A stretch of 64,000 bases of DNA. Origin: an uncultured bacterium. Its GTDB lineage: Bacteria > Patescibacteriota > Saccharimonadia > Saccharimonadales > Saccharimonadaceae. This document shows positions 39,375 to 48,100 of this stretch, in pieces. The stretch covers positions 62,001 through 126,000 of the forward strand of contig CALMFC010000005.1 of the NCBI GenBank assembly GCA_937863415.1, given 5' to 3'. The notes under the pieces were generated by a model. It had not been told where the DNA came from. It saw only the letters and a program-made list of their open reading frames with translations, and did no database searches. Both the position numbers and the translations under genes were made by a program. How positions within the stretch are numbered: the stretch's first letter is position 1; the number at the start of each line of letters is the position of its first letter.

Positions 39375-40028
39375 GTGGATATTCATATAGTTTTACAGTG
39401 GGTTCTTTTCATTAGCGTATTTATTATTGGCGCCTTAACTACACTTGCTATCGACCACTTCGTCGAGCATAGGCGCATTAAAAAAGCTGAGCCAAAAAAG
39501 CCTAGTACTGCTGGCCCCGCAACGGTTTCAATTCCACCCGCTATTCGCGAACAATTGCTACAAACTGCTCAAAATAACTTCCAAAAGGTCATGGAAAAAT
39601 CAGCCATCGACTTGCAACGTGACCTGGGCTTTATTTCGGACAAACTCAATCGACAACTCGAAAAATTAGGGTCTGACATCGTCAACAGCGAATCAGAACG
39701 ATATCGAAAAACTATCGAAGCACTTCGAAAACAAGCTGAAACCACGATCAAAGACGCTACGGCTGACGTAAATGATCACCAAACCGACATCAACACCAAG
39801 TTAACCGAGCGACAGACTGAGCTTGAAGAAAACCTACGCAAGAAACTAGCCGACGAGCAAACACTGTTAATAAAACAAATCGACACCAAACTATCAGACG
39901 CTGTTTTGTCATTCCTAACCGAAACCATGCAACATAATGTCGACCTAGGGTCTCAAAGCGATTATTTAGTGGCGATGCTTGAAGAACACAAAGATGAGCT
40001 AAAAAAAGAGGCTGTTGATGAAGTTTGA
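39375..40028 (+). CDS. ATP synthase b-subunit-like stalk protein
   Basis: 217 residues from a GTG directly after the previous stop. One N-terminal TM helix (VLQWVLFISVFIIGALTTLAI), a Pro/Ala linker, then a long charged coiled coil to the end. This is the shape of subunit b, which links the membrane part to delta and alpha. The standard b is about 160 residues and ends in a delta-binding segment. This one is longer. Sequence identity to known b subunits is not evident, so the call rests on shape and gene order. Confidence 0.75.
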   Translation: MDIHIVLQWVLFISVFIIGALTTLAIDHFVEHRRIKKAEPKKPSTAGPATVSIPPAIREQLLQTAQNNFQKVMEKSAIDLQRDLGFISDKLNRQLEKLGSDIVNSESERYRKTIEALRKQAETTIKDATADVNDHQTDINTKLTERQTELEENLRKKLADEQTLLIKQIDTKLSDAVLSFLTETMQHNVDLGSQSDYLVAMLEEHKDELKKEAVDEV

Positions 40029-40515
40029 ACTACCAGCTAGTATCTCGTCAACTCAAGACTTATCCAATCTAATTATTGAGATTGGTGGCTATACACGCTG
40101 GTTTGCAAAAGACACGATTCGCAGGCGCGTTAGCACCAAAAAGCGTAAAAAACACTCCAACGACGAACCGGTTTTATCGAGTGCAGCATCAGAAGTCATA
40201 CGTAATTGGTCTAGTAGCAATCCCATGACCAGCCTCAGCCTAAATAAGCTCGTTAAAACGCTTGAAAAATCTAAAGCCAGTGCTTCCGTCATCGCTATTA
40301 CACTAGCTGCCCCACCGACAAACGAAGTAAAAACCAAACTAGTTGCCTGGTGCCGTAAAAATATCGCGCCTGACGTAATGGTTTCGTTTAATTTCAACAC
40401 GACAATTCTAGGTGGCATGGTAGTTAGATCCGGTAGTCGAATTTTTGACTGGTCGTTTAAACGTCAGATTTTAGCTGCCCGAGAATCTTTCCCAGAGGTA
40501 CTTCGCCGTGTTTGA
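40018..40515 (+). CDS. ATP synthase delta-subunit-like protein
   Basis: 165 residues from the ATG at 40018, overlapping the b-like gene. The end matches the delta/OSCP C-terminal pattern: VMVSFNFNTTILGGMVVRSG followed by SRIFDWSFKRQI (GG-x-x-V-R-x-G ... D-x-S). The N-terminal helical bundle is weakly recognisable and carries a basic insert (STKKRKKHS). Delta ties the stalk to the top of F1. It overlaps the alpha gene by 8 bases. Confidence 0.85.
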   Translation: MKFELPASISSTQDLSNLIIEIGGYTRWFAKDTIRRRVSTKKRKKHSNDEPVLSSAASEVIRNWSSSNPMTSLSLNKLVKTLEKSKASASVIAITLAAPPTNEVKTKLVAWCRKNIAPDVMVSFNFNTTILGGMVVRSGSRIFDWSFKRQILAARESFPEVLRRV

Positions 40516-42094
40516 TAATCCAACCTTTCAACGACTGGTTGAGGCTGACCATCTAACAGGCGAAGTCGTGTCGGTTAATAGCTTTTTGATTGAAGTTAGG
40601 GGTCTAGAAGGTGTCCGACTAGGGGCACAGGTTCTGTTCGAAGATGGACAACGTGGATTAGTTCGTGAGGCGTACGGCGACAAGGTAATTTTATTCAACA
40701 TCGACTCCGAAAGTATGACCCCGGGAACTCTGGCTGTAGTAGAGAACGATGTTCTCAGCATTCCAGTTGGCAAAAAGTTAATCGGTCGTGTAATTAACCC
40801 GATGGGTAAACCGCTTGATGGTAAGGGTGCGCTTAAAACTACCGAAACGTCAGGCATATTCAACCAAGCTCCGGGCATTATGGACCGCAGTATGTTAAAT
40901 GAACAACTCGCTAGTGGTGTTACAGCCGTCGATATGTTCTTCCCAGTTGTACTTGGTCAGCGTATTGCTGTCCTAGGTGATAGTAAATCTGGTAAAAGTA
41001 CCTTTCTAAGCCAACTGAGCGCCAGCCAAAACGGGTCAGACAGAATCGTTGTTTATGTGTTGATTGGTAAAAGAAAGGTTGATATTGAGCAATTACTAGA
41101 AGGCCTACGTGATTCTGGTGCTATGAGTCACACCATTGTCGTTCTAGCTGACATCTTCGATTCACTGACCCAAAGCTACATGGCGCCCTATGCAGCTTGT
41201 GCCGTGGCCGAGAACCTGTGGTACAGCGGCAAAGACGTAATTATTATTTATGACGACCTAAGTAGTCACGCCGAAGCATATAGGCAGCTGTCACTACTAC
41301 AAGAAGTTGATCCAGGTCGCGATTCATACCCAGGTGATATGTTCTACGCCCACTCTAGCCTACTAGAGCGTGCTGGCAAGCTACTAAGTAGCGGTAAGAC
41401 GCTGACTGCCCTACCCGTCATCCTAACGCCTAACGATGATATTACAGCCTATTTATCAACAAGTATTATGTCAATTACTGATGGTCAGATTATCTTGGAT
41501 CTAAACGTTTTTAGGCAAGGCATTCGTCCAGCCGTTAATGCCGGCCTATCGGTTTCGCGTGTTGGCGGTCAAGCTCAAACTGTTCGTCAAAAGCGTTTGT
41601 CTGGAACATTATTTAAACTGTTAGCTAAATATAAACAAGCCGAAGAGTTCTCGCATTTCGGATCGAGCCTGTCTAAGGACGCCCAAATTGATTTGTCCCT
41701 AGGTAAACAAGTTTACGATGCCCTCCAGCAGCCACCTGAAGAGCTACTATCGTTAACTGAACAACAAATCATCCTCGAAACAATCATTTTGGGGGGCGGA
41801 AAAGTAGAGATTGACGTCAGGGGACTCAAAGAATCAGCACGCAAAGAGGCATCTCATGTCAAAAAAGAAACAGACCTAGACAGTATTGAGGCACAGTTAT
41901 TAAAACGTCACACGATTAAATCAAAAGAAACGCCAGAACCAGCCAAAGATACTGATGAATCTAACGAGTCAGAAGAGCCTGAAGATAAATCAGACAATGA
42001 AGCGCCGTCAGAGGACGAGTCGCAAGACAGCCCAAAGCCAGAATCTGACGTTAGCGAAGAAAAAGACAAGGAAAAATCTGATGAGACGCGCTAG
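40508..42094 (+). CDS. F1-ATPase alpha-like subunit with acidic tail
   Basis: 528 residues. P-loop GDSKSGKS at 157-164, Walker B VIIIYDDLSSHAEAYRQ near 245-260, PGRDSYPGDMFYAHSSLLER, and SVSRVGG with the arginine finger Arg351. It lacks the usual 25-residue N-terminal helix that binds delta. The last 65 or so residues are a low-complexity tail of Asp, Glu, Ser and Lys, not found in standard alpha subunits. Nucleotide binding and the arginine finger appear intact, so it can complete the catalytic site on beta. Confidence 0.92.
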   Translation: MFDNPTFQRLVEADHLTGEVVSVNSFLIEVRGLEGVRLGAQVLFEDGQRGLVREAYGDKVILFNIDSESMTPGTLAVVENDVLSIPVGKKLIGRVINPMGKPLDGKGALKTTETSGIFNQAPGIMDRSMLNEQLASGVTAVDMFFPVVLGQRIAVLGDSKSGKSTFLSQLSASQNGSDRIVVYVLIGKRKVDIEQLLEGLRDSGAMSHTIVVLADIFDSLTQSYMAPYAACAVAENLWYSGKDVIIIYDDLSSHAEAYRQLSLLQEVDPGRDSYPGDMFYAHSSLLERAGKLLSSGKTLTALPVILTPNDDITAYLSTSIMSITDGQIILDLNVFRQGIRPAVNAGLSVSRVGGQAQTVRQKRLSGTLFKLLAKYKQAEEFSHFGSSLSKDAQIDLSLGKQVYDALQQPPEELLSLTEQQIILETIILGGGKVEIDVRGLKESARKEASHVKKETDLDSIEAQLLKRHTIKSKETPEPAKDTDESNESEEPEDKSDNEAPSEDESQDSPKPESDVSEEKDKEKSDETR

Positions 42095-42947
42095 TGCTAT
42101 TGAAAAAGAAAGTGTCCAGATTGGAACGATTGAAGATTTGACCGGTGTTTTTGAAAGTATCGCCAGCACTCAGGTTGCCAAAGTTCGCAACAAAGTAGAA
42201 CTTTCCAAAGAATTCTTCGAACTACTTTGGCGTCGGTACCGTTCGATTCGGGTCGACCCCAAAACCAGAATCACTAATCGCAGTGACGACAAAAAGCAAA
42301 AACAAGCTTTTATAATTATTTCAGCCGAAGCAGGGCTTAGTGGTGATATCGACAAACGCCTGATCGAATCAATGCTCAAAAATTATGACAAAGCAACCAT
42401 CGACATCATAGTTCTAGGTACTCACGGCGCTACCCAATTAACTCAACTGGGTATTAGTTTTGTCCGCTATTTCCAGGTACCCGAAACCGACAGCTATATT
42501 GACGTTAGCCCGGTAATCGAAGCACTTGAACCTTATTCGAAAGTAATCGTTTACTACGGTGAATACGTTTCACTTGGTGTCCAAGACGTAAAAAGCATCG
42601 ATTTAGTCTCGAGCATGCGCGATATGAGCCACGAAGACGAGATTGACGAAGACACTATGACTGCCGAGGATACAATTTTTGAACCATCGCTAGACGAAAT
42701 CGCTGAACAAATGGAAAAAACGATGATGACTCTAGCTCTTAGCCAAACCATACTCGAATCCAGTCTAGCCCAAGCTGCCAGTCGTTTTAACTCGATGGCC
42801 GTCGCCAAGAAACGAGCTGGTGAACTGTTAGCAGATTATCGCCTAGAGTTTCACCGCGCCAAACGTAGCGAAAGCGACCGACAGTTACGCGAAGTTATGA
42901 TTAGTATCAAAAAGAAAAAGGCACGCGCCAGAGGATTAGCCCGATGA
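42081..42947 (+). CDS. F1-ATPase gamma-like subunit (rotor shaft)
   Basis: 288 residues from the ATG at 42081, overlapping the alpha gene by 14 bases. The N- and C-terminal helices that make the shaft are recognisable (ASAIEKESVQIGTIEDLTGV at the start, SRFNSMAVAKKRAGELLADY near the end), as is ISAEAGLSGDIDK in place of the usual ITSDRGLCGxxN. An acidic insert (MSHEDEIDEDTMTAEDTIFE) lies before the last helix. The sequence is clearly diverged from standard gamma but keeps the shape of a shaft. Confidence 0.87.
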   Translation: MRRASAIEKESVQIGTIEDLTGVFESIASTQVAKVRNKVELSKEFFELLWRRYRSIRVDPKTRITNRSDDKKQKQAFIIISAEAGLSGDIDKRLIESMLKNYDKATIDIIVLGTHGATQLTQLGISFVRYFQVPETDSYIDVSPVIEALEPYSKVIVYYGEYVSLGVQDVKSIDLVSSMRDMSHEDEIDEDTMTAEDTIFEPSLDEIAEQMEKTMMTLALSQTILESSLAQAASRFNSMAVAKKRAGELLADYRLEFHRAKRSESDRQLREVMISIKKKKARARGLAR

Positions 42948-44401
42948 AAAAAGTTACTAAACGATCTGTTAGAAAAGCTGCCAAGAAATCTGCTAAAAAG
43001 ACCAGTTCAACCGCAGCTAAATTCGCTAACGAACACGTTGGAGTTATATCTTCGCTTCGTGGACTAATGGTAGAAGTCGAAATACTAGACGCTAAACCAT
43101 CCGAAAAAGAACTACTAATTGTCGAAGGTCACCCAGACGTTTTCCTAGAGGTCAGTTTTTTCCGCGATGGCGTCGTTGTCTGCGTCAATTTAACTAATGA
43201 CCAAAACCTACGTTGTGGTATGAAAATCTCGCGTAGCCACACTAAAGTAACAGTGCCCGTAGGAACCGACACTCTAGGCCGAGTGTTTAATGCCCTGGGT
43301 GAACCACTAGATAAAGGTCCTAATGTCACTAATAATCGCCGAGTAATCAGCGAGGCGTCTGGCACCAAAACGTATCGCGGCACTCAAAAACTTGAAATGC
43401 TCGAAACTGGGCTAAAAGTTATCGACTTTTTGACGCCATTTGTTAAAGGTCGCAAGATTGGCATTGTCGGCGGTGCTGGTGTTGGTAAGACAGTGCTTAC
43501 GATGGAAATGATTAACAACGTCACCCGTAATGCCAAAAGTCTTTCGATTTATTGCGGTGTTGGTGAACGTATTCGTGAGGGTAATGAGCTATATGAGACA
43601 CTCAAAGAAACTGGCGTGCTAAAAAACACAGTTATGTACTTTGGTCAGATGGACTCGACACCAGCTATTCGTTCCATGGTGGGACCGGCCGCTGCAACTG
43701 CTGCTGAATATTTCCGCGACGAAGAGGGTCGCGACATCTTATTCTTTGTTGATAATATTTATCGTCACATTCAAGCCCTAACCGAACTATCAACTAACCT
43801 TGGCTTAATCCCATCCGAAGGTGGCTACTCGCCTACTATCTTTGCTGAACTTCGCCGCCTAGAAGACCGCCTAAGCTCAACTGACAAAGGTACGATTACA
43901 TCAGTCCAAGCCGTTTACATTCCAGCGGACGACTTGTCCGACCCTGCCGTACAAGCTATTTCGCAACAGCTGGATTCAGTCCTTGTTCTATCACGTTCTG
44001 TGGCCGAAAACGGCATTCGTCCGGCAGTAGATTTGCTCAAAACAACCTCGTCACTTCTAACTCCTCAAATTGTTGGTGAGCGTCACTACAAACTGGCTGG
44101 TCAAGTTCAAGCTATCATGCAAAAGTATGATTCACTCAAAAATATTATTGCTATCGTCGGTGAAAACGAACTTTCACCAGCAGATCGTAAAGATTACCAA
44201 AATGCCCAAAAGTTAGTTCAGTTTTTCTCGCAGGACTTTACCGTAGCTGAACACTTATCGGGCAAGCCCGGCCAATACTTCACCCTAGCTCAAACTTTAG
44301 ACGGTATCGAAGATATCTTAAATGGCAGAACTCCCAAAGAACACAAAGAGGAAAAGCCAAAAACTAGTGATAAACCCGCTAAACCAACTAAAAAATCATG
44401 A
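42944..44401 (+). CDS. F1-ATPase beta-like catalytic subunit with basic tails
   Basis: 485 residues. P-loop GGAGVGKT at 176-183, catalytic Glu208 in GVGERIREGNEL, Walker B ILFFVDNIYRHIQ, TSVQAVYIPADDLSDPA and the DELSEED-loop equivalent NELSPAD. All ATP-hydrolysing residues are in place. Unlike standard beta it has a Lys/Arg-rich N-terminal extension of about 25 residues and a Lys/Pro-rich C-terminal tail of about 20. These could bind the acidic alpha tails or the membrane. ATGA overlap with gamma and epsilon. Confidence 0.93.
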   Translation: MKKVTKRSVRKAAKKSAKKTSSTAAKFANEHVGVISSLRGLMVEVEILDAKPSEKELLIVEGHPDVFLEVSFFRDGVVVCVNLTNDQNLRCGMKISRSHTKVTVPVGTDTLGRVFNALGEPLDKGPNVTNNRRVISEASGTKTYRGTQKLEMLETGLKVIDFLTPFVKGRKIGIVGGAGVGKTVLTMEMINNVTRNAKSLSIYCGVGERIREGNELYETLKETGVLKNTVMYFGQMDSTPAIRSMVGPAAATAAEYFRDEEGRDILFFVDNIYRHIQALTELSTNLGLIPSEGGYSPTIFAELRRLEDRLSSTDKGTITSVQAVYIPADDLSDPAVQAISQQLDSVLVLSRSVAENGIRPAVDLLKTTSSLLTPQIVGERHYKLAGQVQAIMQKYDSLKNIIAIVGENELSPADRKDYQNAQKLVQFFSQDFTVAEHLSGKPGQYFTLAQTLDGIEDILNGRTPKEHKEEKPKTSDKPAKPTKKS

Positions 44402-44661
44402 AACATGACGACAACCTCAAAACACTAAATGTCATCGCTAGGGCACCATTTAACGTTTATTACCAAGGTGATGCCCAAGCGGTAACTGCCACCAACAAAG
44501 TTGGTGAATTTGATATATTGCCAGGGCACGCCGACTTTTTTTCTATCCTAGACCCCGGTGAAGTCGTTATCACCACTAAATCTGAACCAATCGTTTTTGA
44601 TATCAATAACGGCATCCTAACCGCCCGCGATAATGAAGTGATGCTATTTGTTAACATGTAA
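44398..44661 (+). CDS. F1-ATPase epsilon-like subunit, beta-sandwich only
   Basis: 87 residues with the epsilon N-terminal sandwich pattern VGEFDILPGHADFFSILDPG, then VFDINNGILTARDNEVML. The C-terminal helical hairpin, which inhibits ATP hydrolysis in many bacteria, is absent. The enzyme would therefore be free of epsilon inhibition. The start overlaps the beta stop by 4 bases. No a-subunit gene follows. Confidence 0.9.
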   Translation: MKHDDNLKTLNVIARAPFNVYYQGDAQAVTATNKVGEFDILPGHADFFSILDPGEVVITTKSEPIVFDINNGILTARDNEVMLFVNM

Positions 44662-44667
44662 GGTCTG

Positions 44668-44817
44668 AGCCTCGAGATTCCACTACTGCTGCTCGGGGAG
44701 ACTGTGAAATCCGAGGCGTACCCGAGGATTTCAGCCGAACGCTTTAATACAAGCTCCTTACGGAGCTTGTATTAAAAAAGAGTGCTCCCAGAGTGGCAGT
44801 AGTGGGATTTCGAGGCT
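44668..44817. repeat. Branched inverted-repeat element after the F1-like operon
   Basis: The outer arms 44668-44689 and 44796-44817 are inverted repeats matching at 20 of 22 bases. Inside are two further hairpins: GAAATCC/GGATTTC (44706-44732) and a perfect 15-bp stem TTTAATACAAGCTCC (44743-44757) with its complement at 44762-44776. It would fold as a stem with two or three branches. It lies between two convergent genes, so it could be a terminator, a small RNA or a miniature mobile element. Confidence 0.7.
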
Positions 44818-44832
44818 AAGGCAAAACATCTT

Positions 44833-45870
44833 CTATTGCATAACTATATAATCAAACAAGATGCCACCAGCAGATAGAGGACTCGAGACATAAATACTAA
44901 ACCCAGTTGCGGTGCGGTTAACGAAAAAGTTCGCACTCCGTCCAACTGGCGAAACCACTACGTGCGGCGTACTGCTGAATTGATTATGGAAATAAACCTG
45001 AGCAATTAGTCCTGTGCCAGCTCCGACACCAATATTAGCTGCAACCGTACCAGATGCGTCATTACCACTAATCGAAACTGTTCCATTTGACCCTAGTGCT
45101 GATCCACCTGCGCTAATTCCAGGTGCAGTCCCCCGAGTAATAATATGTCCGCCAATCGTTAGCGTTGTATCAGATACTAAACTACTAGCCTGAAAATTAC
45201 GTACCGACAAAGTTCCACCCACTGACAAACTACCCGCAATATTAACGTTATTATTAACGGTCAACAATTGATTAACCGTTACTGTACCTTGCAATCTAGT
45301 TGTACCATCTACTGTTAGGTCTTTGCGTAGCGACAAATTAGTGGCCGACGCATCACCATTCACATTTAACTTGTCGACCGACGTATCACCAGCCTGCAAA
45401 TTAGCTAGACTAGCACCGGTCGCAGAGAATTTACTGTTTAGCTTTAGTTCTCCAGCGATACTAACATCACCACCAACTGTCAGCTTGCCGTCAAAACGTG
45501 AATTTGGACCAACAACTAATTCTGTCCCAGCATCACCGATCGCATTACGACTAACACCTAGTTTATCTAGAACAACTGGGCTTATCACAACCTCGGACTT
45601 TGACTGGGCATTTGCATCATCTTGGCTACTAGATAAGAATGCAATTACGGCCGCATTAATTCCCAAAATCACAACAACCACAGCTATTCCGATGAATGTA
45701 GCCTTGTGACTTGGTCGATAGGTTTTATGTTTTAGAAGAACGCGTTTTTTGGGTTTAGCTTCATCTACCTTTTTGTTGTCGGTTTTTGACTGCGACGCAG
45801 ATTCATCCTGAGTCTTTAAGAGTTCAGGTGCTGGCAAATCTGAAGTGTTTTTGTTATCGTCTGATTTCAT
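44833..45870 (-). CDS. Membrane-anchored beta-solenoid-like surface protein
   Basis: About 345 residues from MKSDDNKNTS. A charged cytoplasmic part of about 50 residues, one TM helix (FIGIAVVVVILGINAAVIAFL), then an external part made of short repeats such as GKLTVGGDVSIAGELKLN and TVNNNVNIAGSLSVGGTLSV, the spacing of bactofilin- or solenoid-type stacks. The end (STPHVVVSPVGRSANFFVNR onward) is a small beta domain. It faces the surface-protein genes to the right. Confidence 0.8.
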   Translation of the reverse strand: MKSDDNKNTSDLPAPELLKTQDESASQSKTDNKKVDEAKPKKRVLLKHKTYRPSHKATFIGIAVVVVILGINAAVIAFLSSSQDDANAQSKSEVVISPVVLDKLGVSRNAIGDAGTELVVGPNSRFDGKLTVGGDVSIAGELKLNSKFSATGASLANLQAGDTSVDKLNVNGDASATNLSLRKDLTVDGTTRLQGTVTVNQLLTVNNNVNIAGSLSVGGTLSVRNFQASSLVSDTTLTIGGHIITRGTAPGISAGGSALGSNGTVSISGNDASGTVAANIGVGAGTGLIAQVYFHNQFSSTPHVVVSPVGRSANFFVNRTATGFSIYVSSPLSAGGILFDYIVMQ

Positions 45871-46065
45871 GTTTGTATGTTGTCTGTTACTAGGCGATAT
45901 TATAACGCTAAAGGCTATTACTTGCAACAAAACTCTTCACTTGCACAAAGTGAGCGGCAGCGGGTGGTGTTCGGTGGGGCAAACCGGACGACAGGACCCG
46001 CAATAGAATACACGCCCCCAAGGGTCCTTATTGCAAAATTATCGGCAATCCTTGACAATAAGGTT

Positions 46066-46797
46066 ATGTTAAAGAGGTTGGTCGGATATTTTGGTGCACT
46101 TGTCGTGTTAGCTGTTAGCGTAGCGCTGAGTTCTAGTTACGTCTCAGCCGAAGAACCACAATCACCTAACTACAAATTCAGCGAAAGCACACTGGGTGCT
46201 GGTGGCCTGATACAATCAAGCTCGGCTAATTTTCAGGGTCGCGAAACCGTTGGCGACGTGGCTGTCGGCAACGCTAATTCATCAAACTACCAGATTAATG
46301 CTGGTGGTACAACCACTCACGATCCTTCACTATCTTTCTCTGTAGGAAGTGGAAGTATTAACTTTGGTAATTTTAGTGCAACCAACCCGACTGTCACCAC
46401 CTCTACCTTTACAGTTTTAAACTACACTAGCCATGGTTACGTTGTGCAAATGTTCGGAACTCCTCCAACTAATGGATCGACTACTATCGACCCAATGACG
46501 ACAGCTGGACCATCGACAGTTGGCGTTTCGCAATTCGGCATCAACCTAGTGGCTAACACCTCTCCTGTTTCAGTCGGTTCTAACTTAAACAATGGTCAGT
46601 TTGGATTCGGTCAGGTTGCGCCTAATTACTCTACGCCCAATCAATATCGCTATGTCAGTGGCGACACAATTGCGTTGGCTCCAAAAAGCTCTGGACTGAC
46701 TACATACACTATTACCTACTTGGTTAATGTACCTGCATTAACACCTGGTGGAAAATATACAAGCGACCAGACATTAATAGTTACTGGAACGTATTAA
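46066..46797 (+). CDS. Exported WxL-like surface protein (short)
   Basis: 243 residues from the ATG at 46066. Signal peptide YFGALVVLAVSVALSSSYVSA with cleavage expected after VSA. The C-terminal 150 residues (VSQFGINLVAN ... NQYRYVSGDTIALAPKSSGL ... YTITYLVNV) share order and phrases with the two larger proteins downstream (SQFGLNLKAN, DNFKFVPGD, SYIANV), so the three have one domain in common. This domain resembles the WxL surface domain in plan. No LPXTG sorting signal. Confidence 0.75.
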   Translation: MLKRLVGYFGALVVLAVSVALSSSYVSAEEPQSPNYKFSESTLGAGGLIQSSSANFQGRETVGDVAVGNANSSNYQINAGGTTTHDPSLSFSVGSGSINFGNFSATNPTVTTSTFTVLNYTSHGYVVQMFGTPPTNGSTTIDPMTTAGPSTVGVSQFGINLVANTSPVSVGSNLNNGQFGFGQVAPNYSTPNQYRYVSGDTIALAPKSSGLTTYTITYLVNVPALTPGGKYTSDQTLIVTGTY

Positions 46798-46826
46798 AAA
46801 CTAGCCATTAATCTTAAAAATAGCTG

Positions 46827-46855
46827 TTGACACTGAATTACGCTCATGCTATTCT
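46827..46855 (+). promoter_or_regulatory. Promoter of the 381-residue surface protein
   Basis: TTGACA at 46827-46832, 17-base spacer, TGC-TATTCT ending at 46855. The sequence GCTCATGCTA is repeated in the next gene's promoter at 48081. Confidence 0.8.
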
Positions 46856-46896
46856 TTTAACAAACCAATTAAATACAAAAAAGAAAAAACAAAAAA

Positions 46897-48042
46897 ATGA
46901 TTAAACACCACCACTCATTTATTAGGTTATTAACTCTCGTCACACTAGTTGTGGCTCTTTCGGTTGGACCATTCTTGCCGATGACAGCTCATGCAGCTCA
47001 GATCACAAACCGAAAACTAACATTAATAGCCGGTGATACCAACGGTAATACAGTCAACGCCGGTGCAATGGCAAGTGGTGTTGTTAAGCATAAGTTTGAT
47101 TTTACGGTACCGTCCGGAACAAGTGTCGGATCAATTCAGTTCCTATACTGCACACAAGCAGCTGATACTTGTGTTACGCCAACTGGACTCAGTACAACAT
47201 CTGCTACTCTGGACGCTCAATCTGGAGCAACAGGATTCACTATGGTTAATACAACCAATGGTGCACCTTATATTGCAAGAGTAAGTGCTAGTGTCATCCC
47301 AGCTGCGACCCCGCTTAGCTATACGCTAAATTCGGTTACTAACCCAAGCGACAACAACACATCCTTTTATGTACGTATCACTACGTTTGCAACTACTGAT
47401 GCTACAGGCGCACCTACCGATCAAGGTACAGTTGCCGCTAGTACCTCTGAACAGATCTACCTATCTGGCATCATGCCCGAGTCACTTGTCTTTTGTACCG
47501 GTGCAACTATCGATCGCACACCTGCCGTAACCGGCGTGCCTGATTGTGCCACGGCTACTGCTGGTGTTATTAGTTACAACCAAGCGTTCTCACCAACCGA
47601 CACCGCAACTGCCTCGTCACAAATGTTCGCCTCGACCAATGCTGGATCAGGTTTTGCAATAACGGTTAATGGACCAACTCTGACGTCTGGTGCCAACACC
47701 ATTACGGGGATGTCTACAATGGGACCTATTATACATGGTGTTAGCCAGTTTGGACTAAACCTAAAGGCAAACACCGTAGCAACATCAACCGTACCCGTAG
47801 GGGCAGAGATTGACAAGCCCTCAAATGGCGCTAATTTCCGTGCTGCACCTGCAACAGGTTATGACACAGTTGATAACTTCAAATTTGTGCCAGGTGACGT
47901 TGTGGCTAATAGCGATAACGGTGGCGCCGGTGGTACAGACTCTCAGATTATCACGGTATCCTACATCGCTAACGTACCTGGTAGCTTGCCAGCTGGTACC
48001 TACTCAACTACCCTTACCTACATCTGTACTCCAACATTCTAG
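46897..48042 (+). CDS. Exported WxL-like surface protein A
   Basis: 381 residues. Signal peptide (LLTLVTLVVALSVGPFLPMTAHA), then AQITNRKLTLIAGDTNGNTV, a beta-rich body with paired cysteines (YCTQAADTCV; VFCTGA...PDCATA), and the shared C-terminal domain ending YSTTLTYICTPTF. It is a paralogue of the next gene over its whole length. Function is probably surface-layer or adhesion. The cysteines may be joined by a DsbA-like enzyme such as that at 33083 (inference). The leader is A-rich with no clear Shine-Dalgarno. Confidence 0.8.
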   Translation: MIKHHHSFIRLLTLVTLVVALSVGPFLPMTAHAAQITNRKLTLIAGDTNGNTVNAGAMASGVVKHKFDFTVPSGTSVGSIQFLYCTQAADTCVTPTGLSTTSATLDAQSGATGFTMVNTTNGAPYIARVSASVIPAATPLSYTLNSVTNPSDNNTSFYVRITTFATTDATGAPTDQGTVAASTSEQIYLSGIMPESLVFCTGATIDRTPAVTGVPDCATATAGVISYNQAFSPTDTATASSQMFASTNAGSGFAITVNGPTLTSGANTITGMSTMGPIIHGVSQFGLNLKANTVATSTVPVGAEIDKPSNGANFRAAPATGYDTVDNFKFVPGDVVANSDNGGAGGTDSQIITVSYIANVPGSLPAGTYSTTLTYICTPTF

Positions 48043-48064
48043 TTGTAAATCACTAATGGTTTTA

Positions 48065-48094
48065 TTGACGGGACTTTAATGCTCATGCTACAAT
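48065..48094 (+). promoter_or_regulatory. Promoter of surface protein B, leaderless
   Basis: TTGACG at 48065-48070, 18-base spacer, TGC-TACAAT ending at 48094, only 6 bases before the ATG. Confidence 0.75.
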
Positions 48095-48100
48095 TCCGTC

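Noticed and set aside
45877-46065. Long N-terminal extension of the surface protein at 46066
   Set aside because: The extra 63 residues are not signal-like and come before a good signal peptide start. The region is more likely promoter DNA.
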